This document shows, in pieces, positions 43,784 through 51,778 of a DNA stretch of 64,000 bases. The DNA is taken from the NCBI RefSeq assembly GCF_040702995.1, contig NZ_CP159992.1, positions 5,376,001-5,440,000 of the forward strand, read 5' to 3'. Numbering within the stretch: position 1 is the first letter of the stretch; the number at the start of each line of letters is the position of its first letter. Under the pieces are notes generated by a model, which saw only the letters and a list, made by a program, of their open reading frames with translations, was not told the origin of the DNA and did no database searches. Source of the DNA: Paenibacillus sp. AN1007 (GTDB lineage Bacteria > Bacillota > Bacilli > Paenibacillales > Paenibacillaceae). Both the position numbers and the translations under genes were made by a program.

Positions 43784-44632
43784 TCATTTATGCTCCAGAA
43801 TAGCCTGTCTGCTCTTCTCCAGATACTGCACCGAATGTTTATAATCCCGGCTCGCAATCGCCAGATACAGAATATCAATAACATTGAGCTGCGCAATTCG
43901 TGAAGAGGTGGCTCCGCTGCGAATATCACTCTCGGTGGACGTAATCATCAAAGGAACATCCGCGAGACTGCTGAGCGTATTGCTGCCCCACTTGGTAATA
44001 CTGATGGTCGCTGCGCCGCCTTCACGAGCATGCTTCAGGCAGGAAATCACATTGGAGGTCTCACCCGAATACGAGATGCAGACGACTGCATCATCCTCCC
44101 GAAGAGTCGTTGCAGAAGAGATCTGCATATGAGGATCGGCGAATGAAAAGCTGGTACGGTTAATCCGCATGAACTTGTAGTGTGCATCGAGTGCAATCAG
44201 ATTAGACGCCCCCACGCCGTAAAAAAAGATCCGTTTGGCCTCATGCAGCAGGTTAACTGCCTGTTCCACAAGCCTCGGGTCCAAAATATGAACCGTGTCC
44301 TTAATCGATTGTATATTGTTAGTGGACACATGCTGGATAATACTCTCTACCGAGTCCTGAGGGCGAATCTCCGTATATTGATACGGGTCATTCGTCTGTA
44401 AATCTCCGGCAATCTTAAGCTTCAGCTCCTGAAACCCTGCTACGCCAAGTGATTTGCACAGACGAATGATAGCCGCCGGACTGCCCCCGCTTCGCTCGGA
44501 CAGCTGGGCAACGGACGACTGCACCGTTTCTTGGGGATGTTCAAGAATGTAAGCTCCGATCTTTCGTTCCGACGGAGTCAGATCATCCAGTAATGCGCGT
44601 AAACGTACAAGTCCACCTTTCATGCCTTCCAT
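43784..44632 (-). CDS. murR: RpiR-family regulator (MurR-like)
   Basis: A 282-residue RpiR/MurR regulator. The N-terminal helix-turn-helix (residues 15-80) reads LTPSERKIGAYILEHPQETV and SGGSPAAIIRLCKSLGVAGF. A SIS sugar-phosphate domain follows (IFFYGVGASNLIALDAHYKF; DAVVCISYSGETSNVISCLK). It probably senses MurNAc-6-P or GlcNAc-6-P and represses the flanking salvage genes. It lies 103 nt downstream of anmK on the same strand and close to murQ. Start at ATG 44632 behind GGAGGAG; 44623 is an alternative. Confidence 0.85.
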   Translation of the reverse strand: MEGMKGGLVRLRALLDDLTPSERKIGAYILEHPQETVQSSVAQLSERSGGSPAAIIRLCKSLGVAGFQELKLKIAGDLQTNDPYQYTEIRPQDSVESIIQHVSTNNIQSIKDTVHILDPRLVEQAVNLLHEAKRIFFYGVGASNLIALDAHYKFMRINRTSFSFADPHMQISSATTLREDDAVVCISYSGETSNVISCLKHAREGGAATISITKWGSNTLSSLADVPLMITSTESDIRSGATSSRIAQLNVIDILYLAIASRDYKHSVQYLEKSRQAILEHK

Positions 44633-44735
44633 CCGCTCCTCCTTTCCGTACTGTTATCTTGTACAAGCATTTTATCACTATATTTCCTGCCGCGTCTAAT
44701 CTGAAATACGGCTTAAATGGGCAATTCAATAGCCA

Positions 44736-45980
44736 CTACAGGGTCAGATGGCCCGAGATCACCGCGTGTTTCGCCCCGGTTACCCCAGAAAGTGTATTCG
44801 TTCTTCCCATCAATGCCTCATGTCCAAGCAGGGCAAATCCCATCGCTTCTCTCGCATCATCCGGAACACCGTAGTCTGCTGTACGCTCCAGGCGAATGGA
44901 TTCAGGCAGTCTCTGCCGGATCATCCTCATTAGTGTGTCATTAGACGTACCGCCACCGCAGGTAAGCATTGCCGAAATTGACGTTCGGGGCAGTATAAAA
45001 TCCTCCACAGCACGCACAATCGTCTCGGCTGTGAGCCAGGTTGCGGAAGCCAGCATATCTTCCAGCGGAAGAGAACGAGCTGCCGCAAATTCCATAAGCC
45101 GCTTGGCATAATCCGCACCATAGACTTCACGTCCGGTGCTCTTGGGAGGCTGCCGCCGGAAATATTCATCATTCAGACCGTATTCCACCAGCTCCGGGTG
45201 CACGGTTCCCTTGGCAGCCATGCTTCCCTCTGGATCATAGTGCTGTCTTCCTTCAGTGGCATGCCGAACCAGCGCATCGATCACCATGTTCCCCGGTCCT
45301 GTGTCAAAAGCCGACACCCCGGCCTCCGATGATCCTGCCGGGAGCACGGTTACATTGCCAATACCGCCGATATTCTGCACCAGACGTCCTTCTGTATCAC
45401 TGCGGAACATCAATGCATCTGCGTAAGGAGTCAGCGGGGCGCCTTCCCCACCTGCTGCCATATCCCGTGCACGCAGATTACCAATTACCGGAAGACCGGT
45501 GCGTTCTCTCACCACAGCACTTTCGCCAATCTGCAGGGTAGAGCTTACATTCCAATTTCCGCTACCAGACGGGCTTGGAAAAGCAGAAGGTACAGGAGCA
45601 TGCCAGATCGTCTGTCCGTGCATGCTGATCACATCCACCTGCTGAGGGGATATACCAGCCGAATCCAGCAGCTGCCTTACACTGTGTGCGTACCATTCCG
45701 ATACACCGAAATGGGCTGTTGTCAGCTCATCTACACGTGCTGTTTCAGGGGAGCACAGACGAATCAGCACCTCTTTAAGCTCATTCGTATATGGAGTACA
45801 GATAAAATCAATCAGTTCCATCCGCTGCAACGCTCCGTGCGCATCTGTCTGTATATGTACCAGCGCAGCATCCGTTCCATCCAGCGATGTGCCGGACATT
45901 AATCCGACCACCAGATGCTCCCGTTTCGAACGGTACCTCTCCCACATCGGAAAACTGCCGATATCCCTACGTGTATCCAT
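44736..45980 (-). CDS. anmK: Anhydro-N-acetylmuramic acid kinase AnmK
   Basis: A 414-residue kinase that opens 1,6-anhydro-MurNAc and forms MurNAc-6-P. The family start VVGLMSGTSLDGTDAALVHI is clear, followed by HGQTIWHAP, GNLRARDMAAGGEGAPLTPY and IGGIGNVTVLP, and MLTCGGGTSNDTLM near the end. The open frame runs upstream to 46067, but GGGGGGAG places the start at ATG 45980. Its product feeds MurQ. It is probably co-transcribed with the RpiR regulator gene. Confidence 0.93.
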   Translation of the reverse strand: MDTRRDIGSFPMWERYRSKREHLVVGLMSGTSLDGTDAALVHIQTDAHGALQRMELIDFICTPYTNELKEVLIRLCSPETARVDELTTAHFGVSEWYAHSVRQLLDSAGISPQQVDVISMHGQTIWHAPVPSAFPSPSGSGNWNVSSTLQIGESAVVRERTGLPVIGNLRARDMAAGGEGAPLTPYADALMFRSDTEGRLVQNIGGIGNVTVLPAGSSEAGVSAFDTGPGNMVIDALVRHATEGRQHYDPEGSMAAKGTVHPELVEYGLNDEYFRRQPPKSTGREVYGADYAKRLMEFAAARSLPLEDMLASATWLTAETIVRAVEDFILPRTSISAMLTCGGGTSNDTLMRMIRQRLPESIRLERTADYGVPDDAREAMGFALLGHEALMGRTNTLSGVTGAKHAVISGHLTL

Positions 45981-46398
45981 ACGGTTACTCCCCCCTAGAA
46001 CGGATGCTTTTCCAGCCCATCCTGTCCATATTTCAATCAGTATATGATATAAAATTTCACAAGTCAATTATATTATGAAACTTAATTACAAAACCATATA
46101 CATCCCCTACCTCGAAATGCGTCAGATTTAATCCACTACATCCCGAAGCCTTACAAATAATCCAGCAAATTGAAAATGAGCATAAGTCCTGTAATGCACA
46201 AGACCTAGGACAGCACAGATCCGAAATGCTCAGCCTTCTTTAATCACGTAGAGAGTATCCATCGTTGGAATCAGGACTTCTGTACGTTGATACCTATCAA
46301 TCCATGTGGAGAATAATGCTGATATATAACTACATAACATAACGTCGAATAAAAACAAATAGTTAATTCACTGTTAAATTATTAAAATAAAACGTAAA
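45981..46398. other. Non-coding region upstream of anmK
   Basis: A+T-rich. On the anmK side (46040-46090) the words TATAAAATTT and TATGAAACTTAATTA resemble sequences upstream of murK (TATAAAATTTAATTT at about 41438), so they are candidate RpiR operators. Nothing else recognised. Confidence 0.35.
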
Positions 46399-46423
46399 AA
46401 AAGTCGCCACATTGGCGACTTTT
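46399..46423 (-). terminator. Terminator downstream of the YheC/D gene
   Basis: AAAAGTCGCCA/TGGCGACTTTT, a perfect 11-bp stem with a 3-nt loop, with A- and T-tracts on both sides, 48 nt after the stop at 46471. Confidence 0.85.
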
Positions 46424-46470
46424 GGTCTGGTAATATTCCCCAGCCAATTTCTCATGAAAAATCCGTTCTG

Positions 46471-47235
46471 TTATTTCGTTTGTTTTTTCGCAGCATGACG
46501 GTGATATCGTATTACTTTGCGATACATCGTCTTGTCCTTTAATTGATTGAATATGAAGGGGTCAGGTTTGACATTCACCTCAATAATCCAGGGTTTTAAA
46601 CTGTGGTCCAGTCCGATATCTACACCAATTTGATTAAGATACGGGTACTTTTTCTTCATATGACGAGCTATGCGCAGGCTAAGTTCGTTCATCTCCTGAA
46701 CCAGTTCATTCCTGCGTTTTGTGGATGCATGAGAGTTTAGCAGTTTGTGAATATCCATCGGTGTACCACCACTATGATAATTGGTTACGATTTTCTTTGG
46801 ATGACCCAGTCGGCCGATGACTCCGGTAGCTTCCCACTGCTTGTTCGGGCTCAGCTGTATCATGACTCGGATGTCAAAACGTCTCTTGTTGTGCTTAAGA
46901 AGATGGATCCCTCTCTGAATCAGATAGCTTCTTTTATGCACCAAACGTGTCAGACTGGTATAGAACGATTCAAAGCTGTTAAAAGTCAGACGTTTTTGAT
47001 CATGCTGATAGACAAAATGTTGATGATCTTCCATCTCGGCCTTAATGACACCCATCCCGAAAGTACCTCTCTCGGGTTTGACATAGACCATTCCATATTT
47101 GCTTATCATGGATTTCAGATTCGCTTTGTTATATTTCTGTGTGTCTGGGATAAACGGTTTAATAGATTCATTATTAATGATCAATTTTGTTTTTAACCAC
47201 TTGCTTCTTAATGGCTGCAATTTATCAAATCCCAT
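46471..47235 (-). CDS. YheC/YheD-family ATP-grasp protein
   Basis: A 254-residue ATP-grasp-like protein of the YheC/YheD group, found in endospore formers as spore-coat-associated proteins. Seen: YVKPERGTFGMGVIKAE (ATP-binding loop), FDIRVMIQLSPNKQWEATGV and IGVDIGLDHSLKPWIIEVNV with the metal-binding Glu-Val-Asn. The open frame extends to 47295, but GAAGGGAGA lies 10 nt before ATG 47235, which is the better start. It runs divergently from a glycosyltransferase-like gene. Ligase activity is likely; the substrate is not known. Confidence 0.85.
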   Translation of the reverse strand: MGFDKLQPLRSKWLKTKLIINNESIKPFIPDTQKYNKANLKSMISKYGMVYVKPERGTFGMGVIKAEMEDHQHFVYQHDQKRLTFNSFESFYTSLTRLVHKRSYLIQRGIHLLKHNKRRFDIRVMIQLSPNKQWEATGVIGRLGHPKKIVTNYHSGGTPMDIHKLLNSHASTKRRNELVQEMNELSLRIARHMKKKYPYLNQIGVDIGLDHSLKPWIIEVNVKPDPFIFNQLKDKTMYRKVIRYHRHAAKKQTK

Positions 47236-47437
47236 GTCGTACATTCTCCCTTCAGCAACCGTATCAAAGCCTGCTGTTTGATCAAGATCCTGCATGCATT
47301 ATATGTAATACCGATATAGGAACCCTCTACAAAAGCCCCTATTCGTAAAAAATGTATATTAGCACATGCCCTGACCAAAACACTTTTGCACACATACCAT
47401 GAAGAAGTCATAACGATTTGTGCAAGGAGTTGAGAAG

Positions 47438-48247
47438 ATGTCCATTCAGCGTGGAATGCAGTTGAATACTGCGACAAAGATTGATGTTCTTATACCAGCG
47501 ATCGAGAAAGATCTGGCTACCCTCCCCCACGTCATTGATAACATTCGCCGTTATGTAACACATCCCATCGGAAGCATATATATTGTTTCTCCGGTCAGCA
47601 CCAAAATCAGAAAACTTTGCTCCCGTAAAAACTGCATTTTTGTTAATGAGCGATCCGTCCTGCCTCTAACCAAAAACGAGATACACTACCAGTCCTCCCG
47701 TTGGAATCGCTCAGGCTGGTTATATCAGCAACTGCTCAAAATGAACGGAGATTCCATTGTGAAGGCAAAGTACTTTCTAGTCATGGATGCGGATACTGTA
47801 CTGATTAAACCTCATTCATTTATTGTAGAAGGCAAAACGGTATTTTACTGCCGTGATTGGAGCCAGCCAGAATATTTCAATACCTACCGTAAGTTGTTAG
47901 GCATGAAAGCTCCGCGTCCCCGTTCTTTTGTCACCCATTATATGCTGTTCGAAAAATCGAAACTCTCTGCCCTAAAACAGAAAATTGAAGCGGTTCATAA
48001 GATGCCATGGTACAAAGCGATCATCTCCAGTATCAATAAGAAGAAACAGTTTGGTTTCTCCGAGTATGAAACGTATGCCAATTTTATGTATACGAAGAAC
48101 CCGGGCAGCTTGGTCCTTAGAAGTTCGATGAATAAAAGTCTGAATATGAATGCTTCTTCGCTAAAAGAGCAACAAATCCGTAATCTGGCTCTTAAATATC
48201 GTTCTCTTTCCTTTCATAAACGTAAAATCTATAGTAAAGCTCCCTGA
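47438..48247 (+). CDS. Glycosyltransferase-like protein (DUF6492 type)
   Basis: A 269-residue protein resembling GT-A-fold glycosyltransferases. It opens KIDVLIPAIEKDLATLPHVI, and a DxD metal/nucleotide-sugar site is seen in YFLVMDADTVLI. Further family-like words are HYQSSRWNRSGWLYQQLLKM and FGFSEYETYANFM. The C-terminus is basic. AAGGAG 9 nt before ATG 47438 sets the start. It precedes a sugar-phosphate nucleotidyltransferase by 17 nt, so the two form an operon that both activates and transfers a sugar, perhaps for the spore surface or an exopolysaccharide. Confidence 0.78.
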   Translation: MSIQRGMQLNTATKIDVLIPAIEKDLATLPHVIDNIRRYVTHPIGSIYIVSPVSTKIRKLCSRKNCIFVNERSVLPLTKNEIHYQSSRWNRSGWLYQQLLKMNGDSIVKAKYFLVMDADTVLIKPHSFIVEGKTVFYCRDWSQPEYFNTYRKLLGMKAPRPRSFVTHYMLFEKSKLSALKQKIEAVHKMPWYKAIISSINKKKQFGFSEYETYANFMYTKNPGSLVLRSSMNKSLNMNASSLKEQQIRNLALKYRSLSFHKRKIYSKAP

Positions 48248-48264
48248 GCTTAAGGAGGAAGCCC

Positions 48265-49641
48265 ATGCATATCGTACTGCTGTGCGGCGGCTCTGGCAAA
48301 AGGCTCTGGCCGTTATCCAATGAGCTCCGCTCCAAGCTGTTCGTAGATATACTTCCATCACCCGCTGGAGGTAGGGAATCCATGATCAGCAGAGTATGCC
48401 GCCAGCTTGAAAGTTCATGCTTAACGGATTCAACGCTCATTATTTCACATCAGGATCAGGCTAACATTACGGCTCGACATACTCAAGGCAAAATACCAGT
48501 CATCGGGGAACCTTATAAGCGAGGTACTTTTACTGCCGCAGCCTTAGCAACTTTATATCTTCGATCCTTTCGAATGGCTAAAAATGACGATGTAATCTGT
48601 ATCGCGCCTGCCGATGTGTTCGCAGGTGAAGATTTTTTCAGCAACTTTCAATTACTGCCGGACATATTGAAACAGTCTCAAGCCGATATTGCTTTAATTG
48701 GGACAAGGCCTACACATGCATCAGACCAGTATGGATACATCCTGCCGGGTAGGGAAGAACGTAATGCTTATGCGCCAATAACACAATTTATAGAAAAACC
48801 CGAAACCGCCATTGCTGAAACTCTACTACAGCGTGGGGCACTATGGAACTGCGGCGTATACGCGTTCACCGTCGAATTTATGATATCCCATATTCAAAAA
48901 ATGGGACTTCCCGTTCATTATGACCAATTGTCATCCCTGTATGAAGTACTGCCTGAACGAAGTTTTGACAAGCATGTTGCAGAAAAGGCGCAGCGGGCCG
49001 TAGTAATGCCTTATAAGGGAATATGGCAGGATATCGGAAGCTGGGATACGCTATGCGCTCAGTTAGGTTCCCATGTATTCGGACATGGTGGAATCTCGGG
49101 ATCTTCCTTCGATTCCTATATTATTAATGAGCTTCCCTACCCCGTGCAAATCATTGGTGTGCCAGGTATTATCGCTGCCGCAAGTCCTGACGGCATTCTC
49201 ATTGCCAACAAAAATAATTCAAATGAAATTAAAGCACAATTAGGCAGCTTGCCACTAAAACCAATGTATGGCGAAGCATTCTGGGGCAGTTATCGTGTCA
49301 TAGAGAGCTCGACAGAAGATGAAAATACAACCGTAACCACACTGAACACAACGGTTCTACCGGGCAAACATATCGGACTGCACTGGCACCGGGCAGGATG
49401 TAGAGCGTGGACGGTACTAGCAGGCAGCGGTCACTTGCTTATCAACGGACAGGTCACTCAGGTGACAATCGGCAATCAGTTCAAGATCACCTCGGAGAGC
49501 GTCTATTCTATTCTCGCTGAAACCAGAATGGTCATCCTTGAAGTGCGGATCGGCAAACCCGAGGATGAAAACAACATCCTTTTTGAGAATGAAGATTGGA
49601 ATATAATTGTAGAACGTGCAGGATCGTACGAAACCAAATAG
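48265..49641 (+). CDS. Mannose-1-phosphate guanylyltransferase-like protein
   Basis: A 458-residue bifunctional-type sugar nucleotidyltransferase. The N-terminal NTP-transferase domain starts HIVLLCGGSGKRLWPLSNEL with the G-x-G-x-R-L-W-P signature, and PLTQFIEKPE-like sequence is seen as ITQFIEKPETAIAETLL. A C-terminal cupin (residues 350-440; GKHIGLHWHRAGCRAWTVLA) resembles the type II phosphomannose isomerase half of ManC/AlgA. Whether it makes GDP-mannose or another nucleotide sugar is uncertain. AAGGAGG precedes ATG 48265. Confidence 0.85.
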   Translation: MHIVLLCGGSGKRLWPLSNELRSKLFVDILPSPAGGRESMISRVCRQLESSCLTDSTLIISHQDQANITARHTQGKIPVIGEPYKRGTFTAAALATLYLRSFRMAKNDDVICIAPADVFAGEDFFSNFQLLPDILKQSQADIALIGTRPTHASDQYGYILPGREERNAYAPITQFIEKPETAIAETLLQRGALWNCGVYAFTVEFMISHIQKMGLPVHYDQLSSLYEVLPERSFDKHVAEKAQRAVVMPYKGIWQDIGSWDTLCAQLGSHVFGHGGISGSSFDSYIINELPYPVQIIGVPGIIAAASPDGILIANKNNSNEIKAQLGSLPLKPMYGEAFWGSYRVIESSTEDENTTVTTLNTTVLPGKHIGLHWHRAGCRAWTVLAGSGHLLINGQVTQVTIGNQFKITSESVYSILAETRMVILEVRIGKPEDENNILFENEDWNIIVERAGSYETK

Positions 49642-49713
49642 GAATCATCTCAACTCAATCTAAAATTCTGACTGTAGGCTCGGGAACAACAAGTGAAACC
49701 CGATCACATAAAA

Positions 49714-49745
49714 AAGAGGTTCTTGCGTTCAGGCAAGGACCTCTT
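49714..49745 (+). terminator. Terminator of the glycosyltransferase operon
   Basis: AAGAGGTTCTTGC pairs with GCAAGGACCTCTT (one G-T pair) around a 6-nt loop, 72 nt after the stop. The T-tail is weak. Confidence 0.7.
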
Positions 49746-50134
49746 CAATTTCATGTGGAGATAGATGCTGAAATGGTCCTTGTGACTTGGAACATCAACA
49801 ACTGTATATTCATTCACCTTGCTGTCACGCGCTTTGCAGCACCCGATTAGATAAGGGAGGGTCGTATTGGTTGTGAATGGATAGAATCGAATGCAAAGAC
49901 AGCTCCACGTTCTTACTGTGATCTGGAACATGAATCTCCAGCAGCATGGAAAGTGCGGCTTGTTCAATGCTGCAGGCCGGGAGAGACGGAACTGGCTAAT
50001 TGAGGTATAGTTAATTGATGCTGCACTGCGGCTAAATCTCAAAAACGAATACGCTAAAAGGCCTACTAAGTGCCATTTTCACTCAGTTCGAACTATCCAT
50101 GCAGCAAAGTGGGCGTTATTTTTCAAGCCACCCT
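49746..50134. other. Gene-free stretch, possible decayed coding remnant
   Basis: No intact gene. On the minus strand between about 50030 and 49840 two frames carry protein-like sequence (HQLTIPQLASSVSPGL, then SIEQAALSMLLEIHVPDH in the next frame), which could be a frameshifted remnant. The evidence is weak. Confidence 0.25.
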
Positions 50135-51778
50135 TCAAAAGATTAATTCATCACCAGGAGACAGAAGATCAATATCTGCTTCTGGTCGAAAAAGTCCACC
50201 CAGCAGACCCTGCCTCAGCCGTTCTGTCTCGGCCAGATCTGTATGCACAAGCACGCTATGCCGGGCAGATATCTGATTAAACATGTGCTCAACATTCTGC
50301 CAGCCTTGATGCACCTTATAACGAACCTTTTCCACCCTGCATACACCGTATTGCTCCGGGGTTTCGAGCAGTTGATAGGCAAATGTGCCAGCCGAAGTAT
50401 GCCCGGTGAGCAGAATCAGATTGTTCGCATCAGATGCCCACACTTTGTAATACCATTGTGCCAGTGAAGACTGCATCATTCCGTCTGGAATAAACCAGAG
50501 CGAAGCTTCATATTTTGTGAGCAACCTTGTTCGCTCTTCGGTTGTACCAACTCTTTCCCAACCTTCCCCGCTCAGAAATCTTGCAATACTGTCAGCAGGC
50601 GTACGCTTGAGGATCTCACCCTCCTGCTCTCTAAGCCAGAAGGGTGCGCGGTTCAATTGCCCCATACCTTCCGCTAGTTTCTGCTCCACAATCAGCGGCA
50701 TATCTGGAAAGCACTGCTGTGCCCACAGAATCAGCTCCTGTCCTCGGCCTACTGCAGGCATCGGCAAAAGCACCTTGCCACCGCAGCCAAGCGCCTTACT
50801 GATGGCATGCTCCAACTGCTGCAGCTTGTCTGCCTGTGTGTCCCTATCCGTTCCATATGCGGCATCTATGATTGCCAGATCAAGGCTGACTCTCGTTGGA
50901 GAAGGTATAACCGTGTTTTCTTTCGTTCGTTCACCCCTGGGCCTCTGGTCTGCAATGGCTTTGTCATCCGTGGACACGGAGGGATATAGACGTGATTCCG
51001 TCTTCAAACCAAGAGAAGCAGCGAGAGAACCTACAGAAGAATCAACCATTGCTTCTTCAGCTCTGGTAGCCCCAAGAGCATGAGCCTGAACATATGCTGC
51101 CTGTTGAATCATTTTTTTATCAGCCACATTATACTTCTCTTGTAGACCTTGAGTCCCCCCTATCGAAATCGGAATGGACTCCGCCCACGTTCTATGCTGA
51201 CGCTCCAGATCTGCACGCTGGAACCCATCGTTCACATCATCTGCCTGCAGCAGCATAGACTCTGATGTGTAATCACCGGAGTATAGAATTCGCTTCCCTT
51301 CCATCTCAATCCCGAGCCAGACGGATCCAGCCAGATGTCCGCTTCGACCCCAGATCACTGACACACCAGGCAGCAGTTCAAACCAGCATTCACGCTCGGC
51401 TTCATCCTCCAAAAACCGATAGCGAATAAGCCGCTCATCCGCTTCACCATAGGGCAGGGGTTGACCTGCATGTTCCATGTTACGACGCCAAGCTTTAAAA
51501 TACGTTGTTAACTGCTCCTTTGTCTCGCGTGTTGTCCACACTTCCCCTGTATACCCCAGCTTGTAGAGCAGCGGAATGGCAGCAGAGTGATCCTCATGCG
51601 CATGGGACAACAGCAGGGCATCCAGCTGCGGCACGACCTCCGGTTCGATGAGCGGATACTCGCCGCTTCCCTCTTTTTTCACACCACAATCCAGCAGTAA
51701 ACGCTGACGGCTCCCGCTAAGTAGATAGGCGGAACGTCCGTGCTCGCCCGCACCGCCCCATACATTCAGTTTGATCAT
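50135..51778 (-). CDS. Metallo-beta-lactamase-fold hydrolase with long insert
   Basis: A 547-residue MBL-fold protein, probably beta-CASP-like. HAHEDH at residues 59-64 is the metal-binding motif, with Asp/His in WGRSGHLAGSVW and LYSGDYTSES. A 115-residue, low-conservation-looking insert lies at about residues 182-297, between the MBL core and the block LAIIDAAYGTDRDTQADKLQ. The later part has GKVLLPMPAVGRGQELILWA and ILLTGHTSAGTFAYQLLE, as in beta-CASP nucleases. Its ATG overlaps the permease stop (ATGA, 51775-51778), so it is translationally coupled to an ABC transporter. The substrate could be RNA or a small phosphoester. Confidence 0.82.
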   Translation of the reverse strand: MIKLNVWGGAGEHGRSAYLLSGSRQRLLLDCGVKKEGSGEYPLIEPEVVPQLDALLLSHAHEDHSAAIPLLYKLGYTGEVWTTRETKEQLTTYFKAWRRNMEHAGQPLPYGEADERLIRYRFLEDEAERECWFELLPGVSVIWGRSGHLAGSVWLGIEMEGKRILYSGDYTSESMLLQADDVNDGFQRADLERQHRTWAESIPISIGGTQGLQEKYNVADKKMIQQAAYVQAHALGATRAEEAMVDSSVGSLAASLGLKTESRLYPSVSTDDKAIADQRPRGERTKENTVIPSPTRVSLDLAIIDAAYGTDRDTQADKLQQLEHAISKALGCGGKVLLPMPAVGRGQELILWAQQCFPDMPLIVEQKLAEGMGQLNRAPFWLREQEGEILKRTPADSIARFLSGEGWERVGTTEERTRLLTKYEASLWFIPDGMMQSSLAQWYYKVWASDANNLILLTGHTSAGTFAYQLLETPEQYGVCRVEKVRYKVHQGWQNVEHMFNQISARHSVLVHTDLAETERLRQGLLGGLFRPEADIDLLSPGDELIF

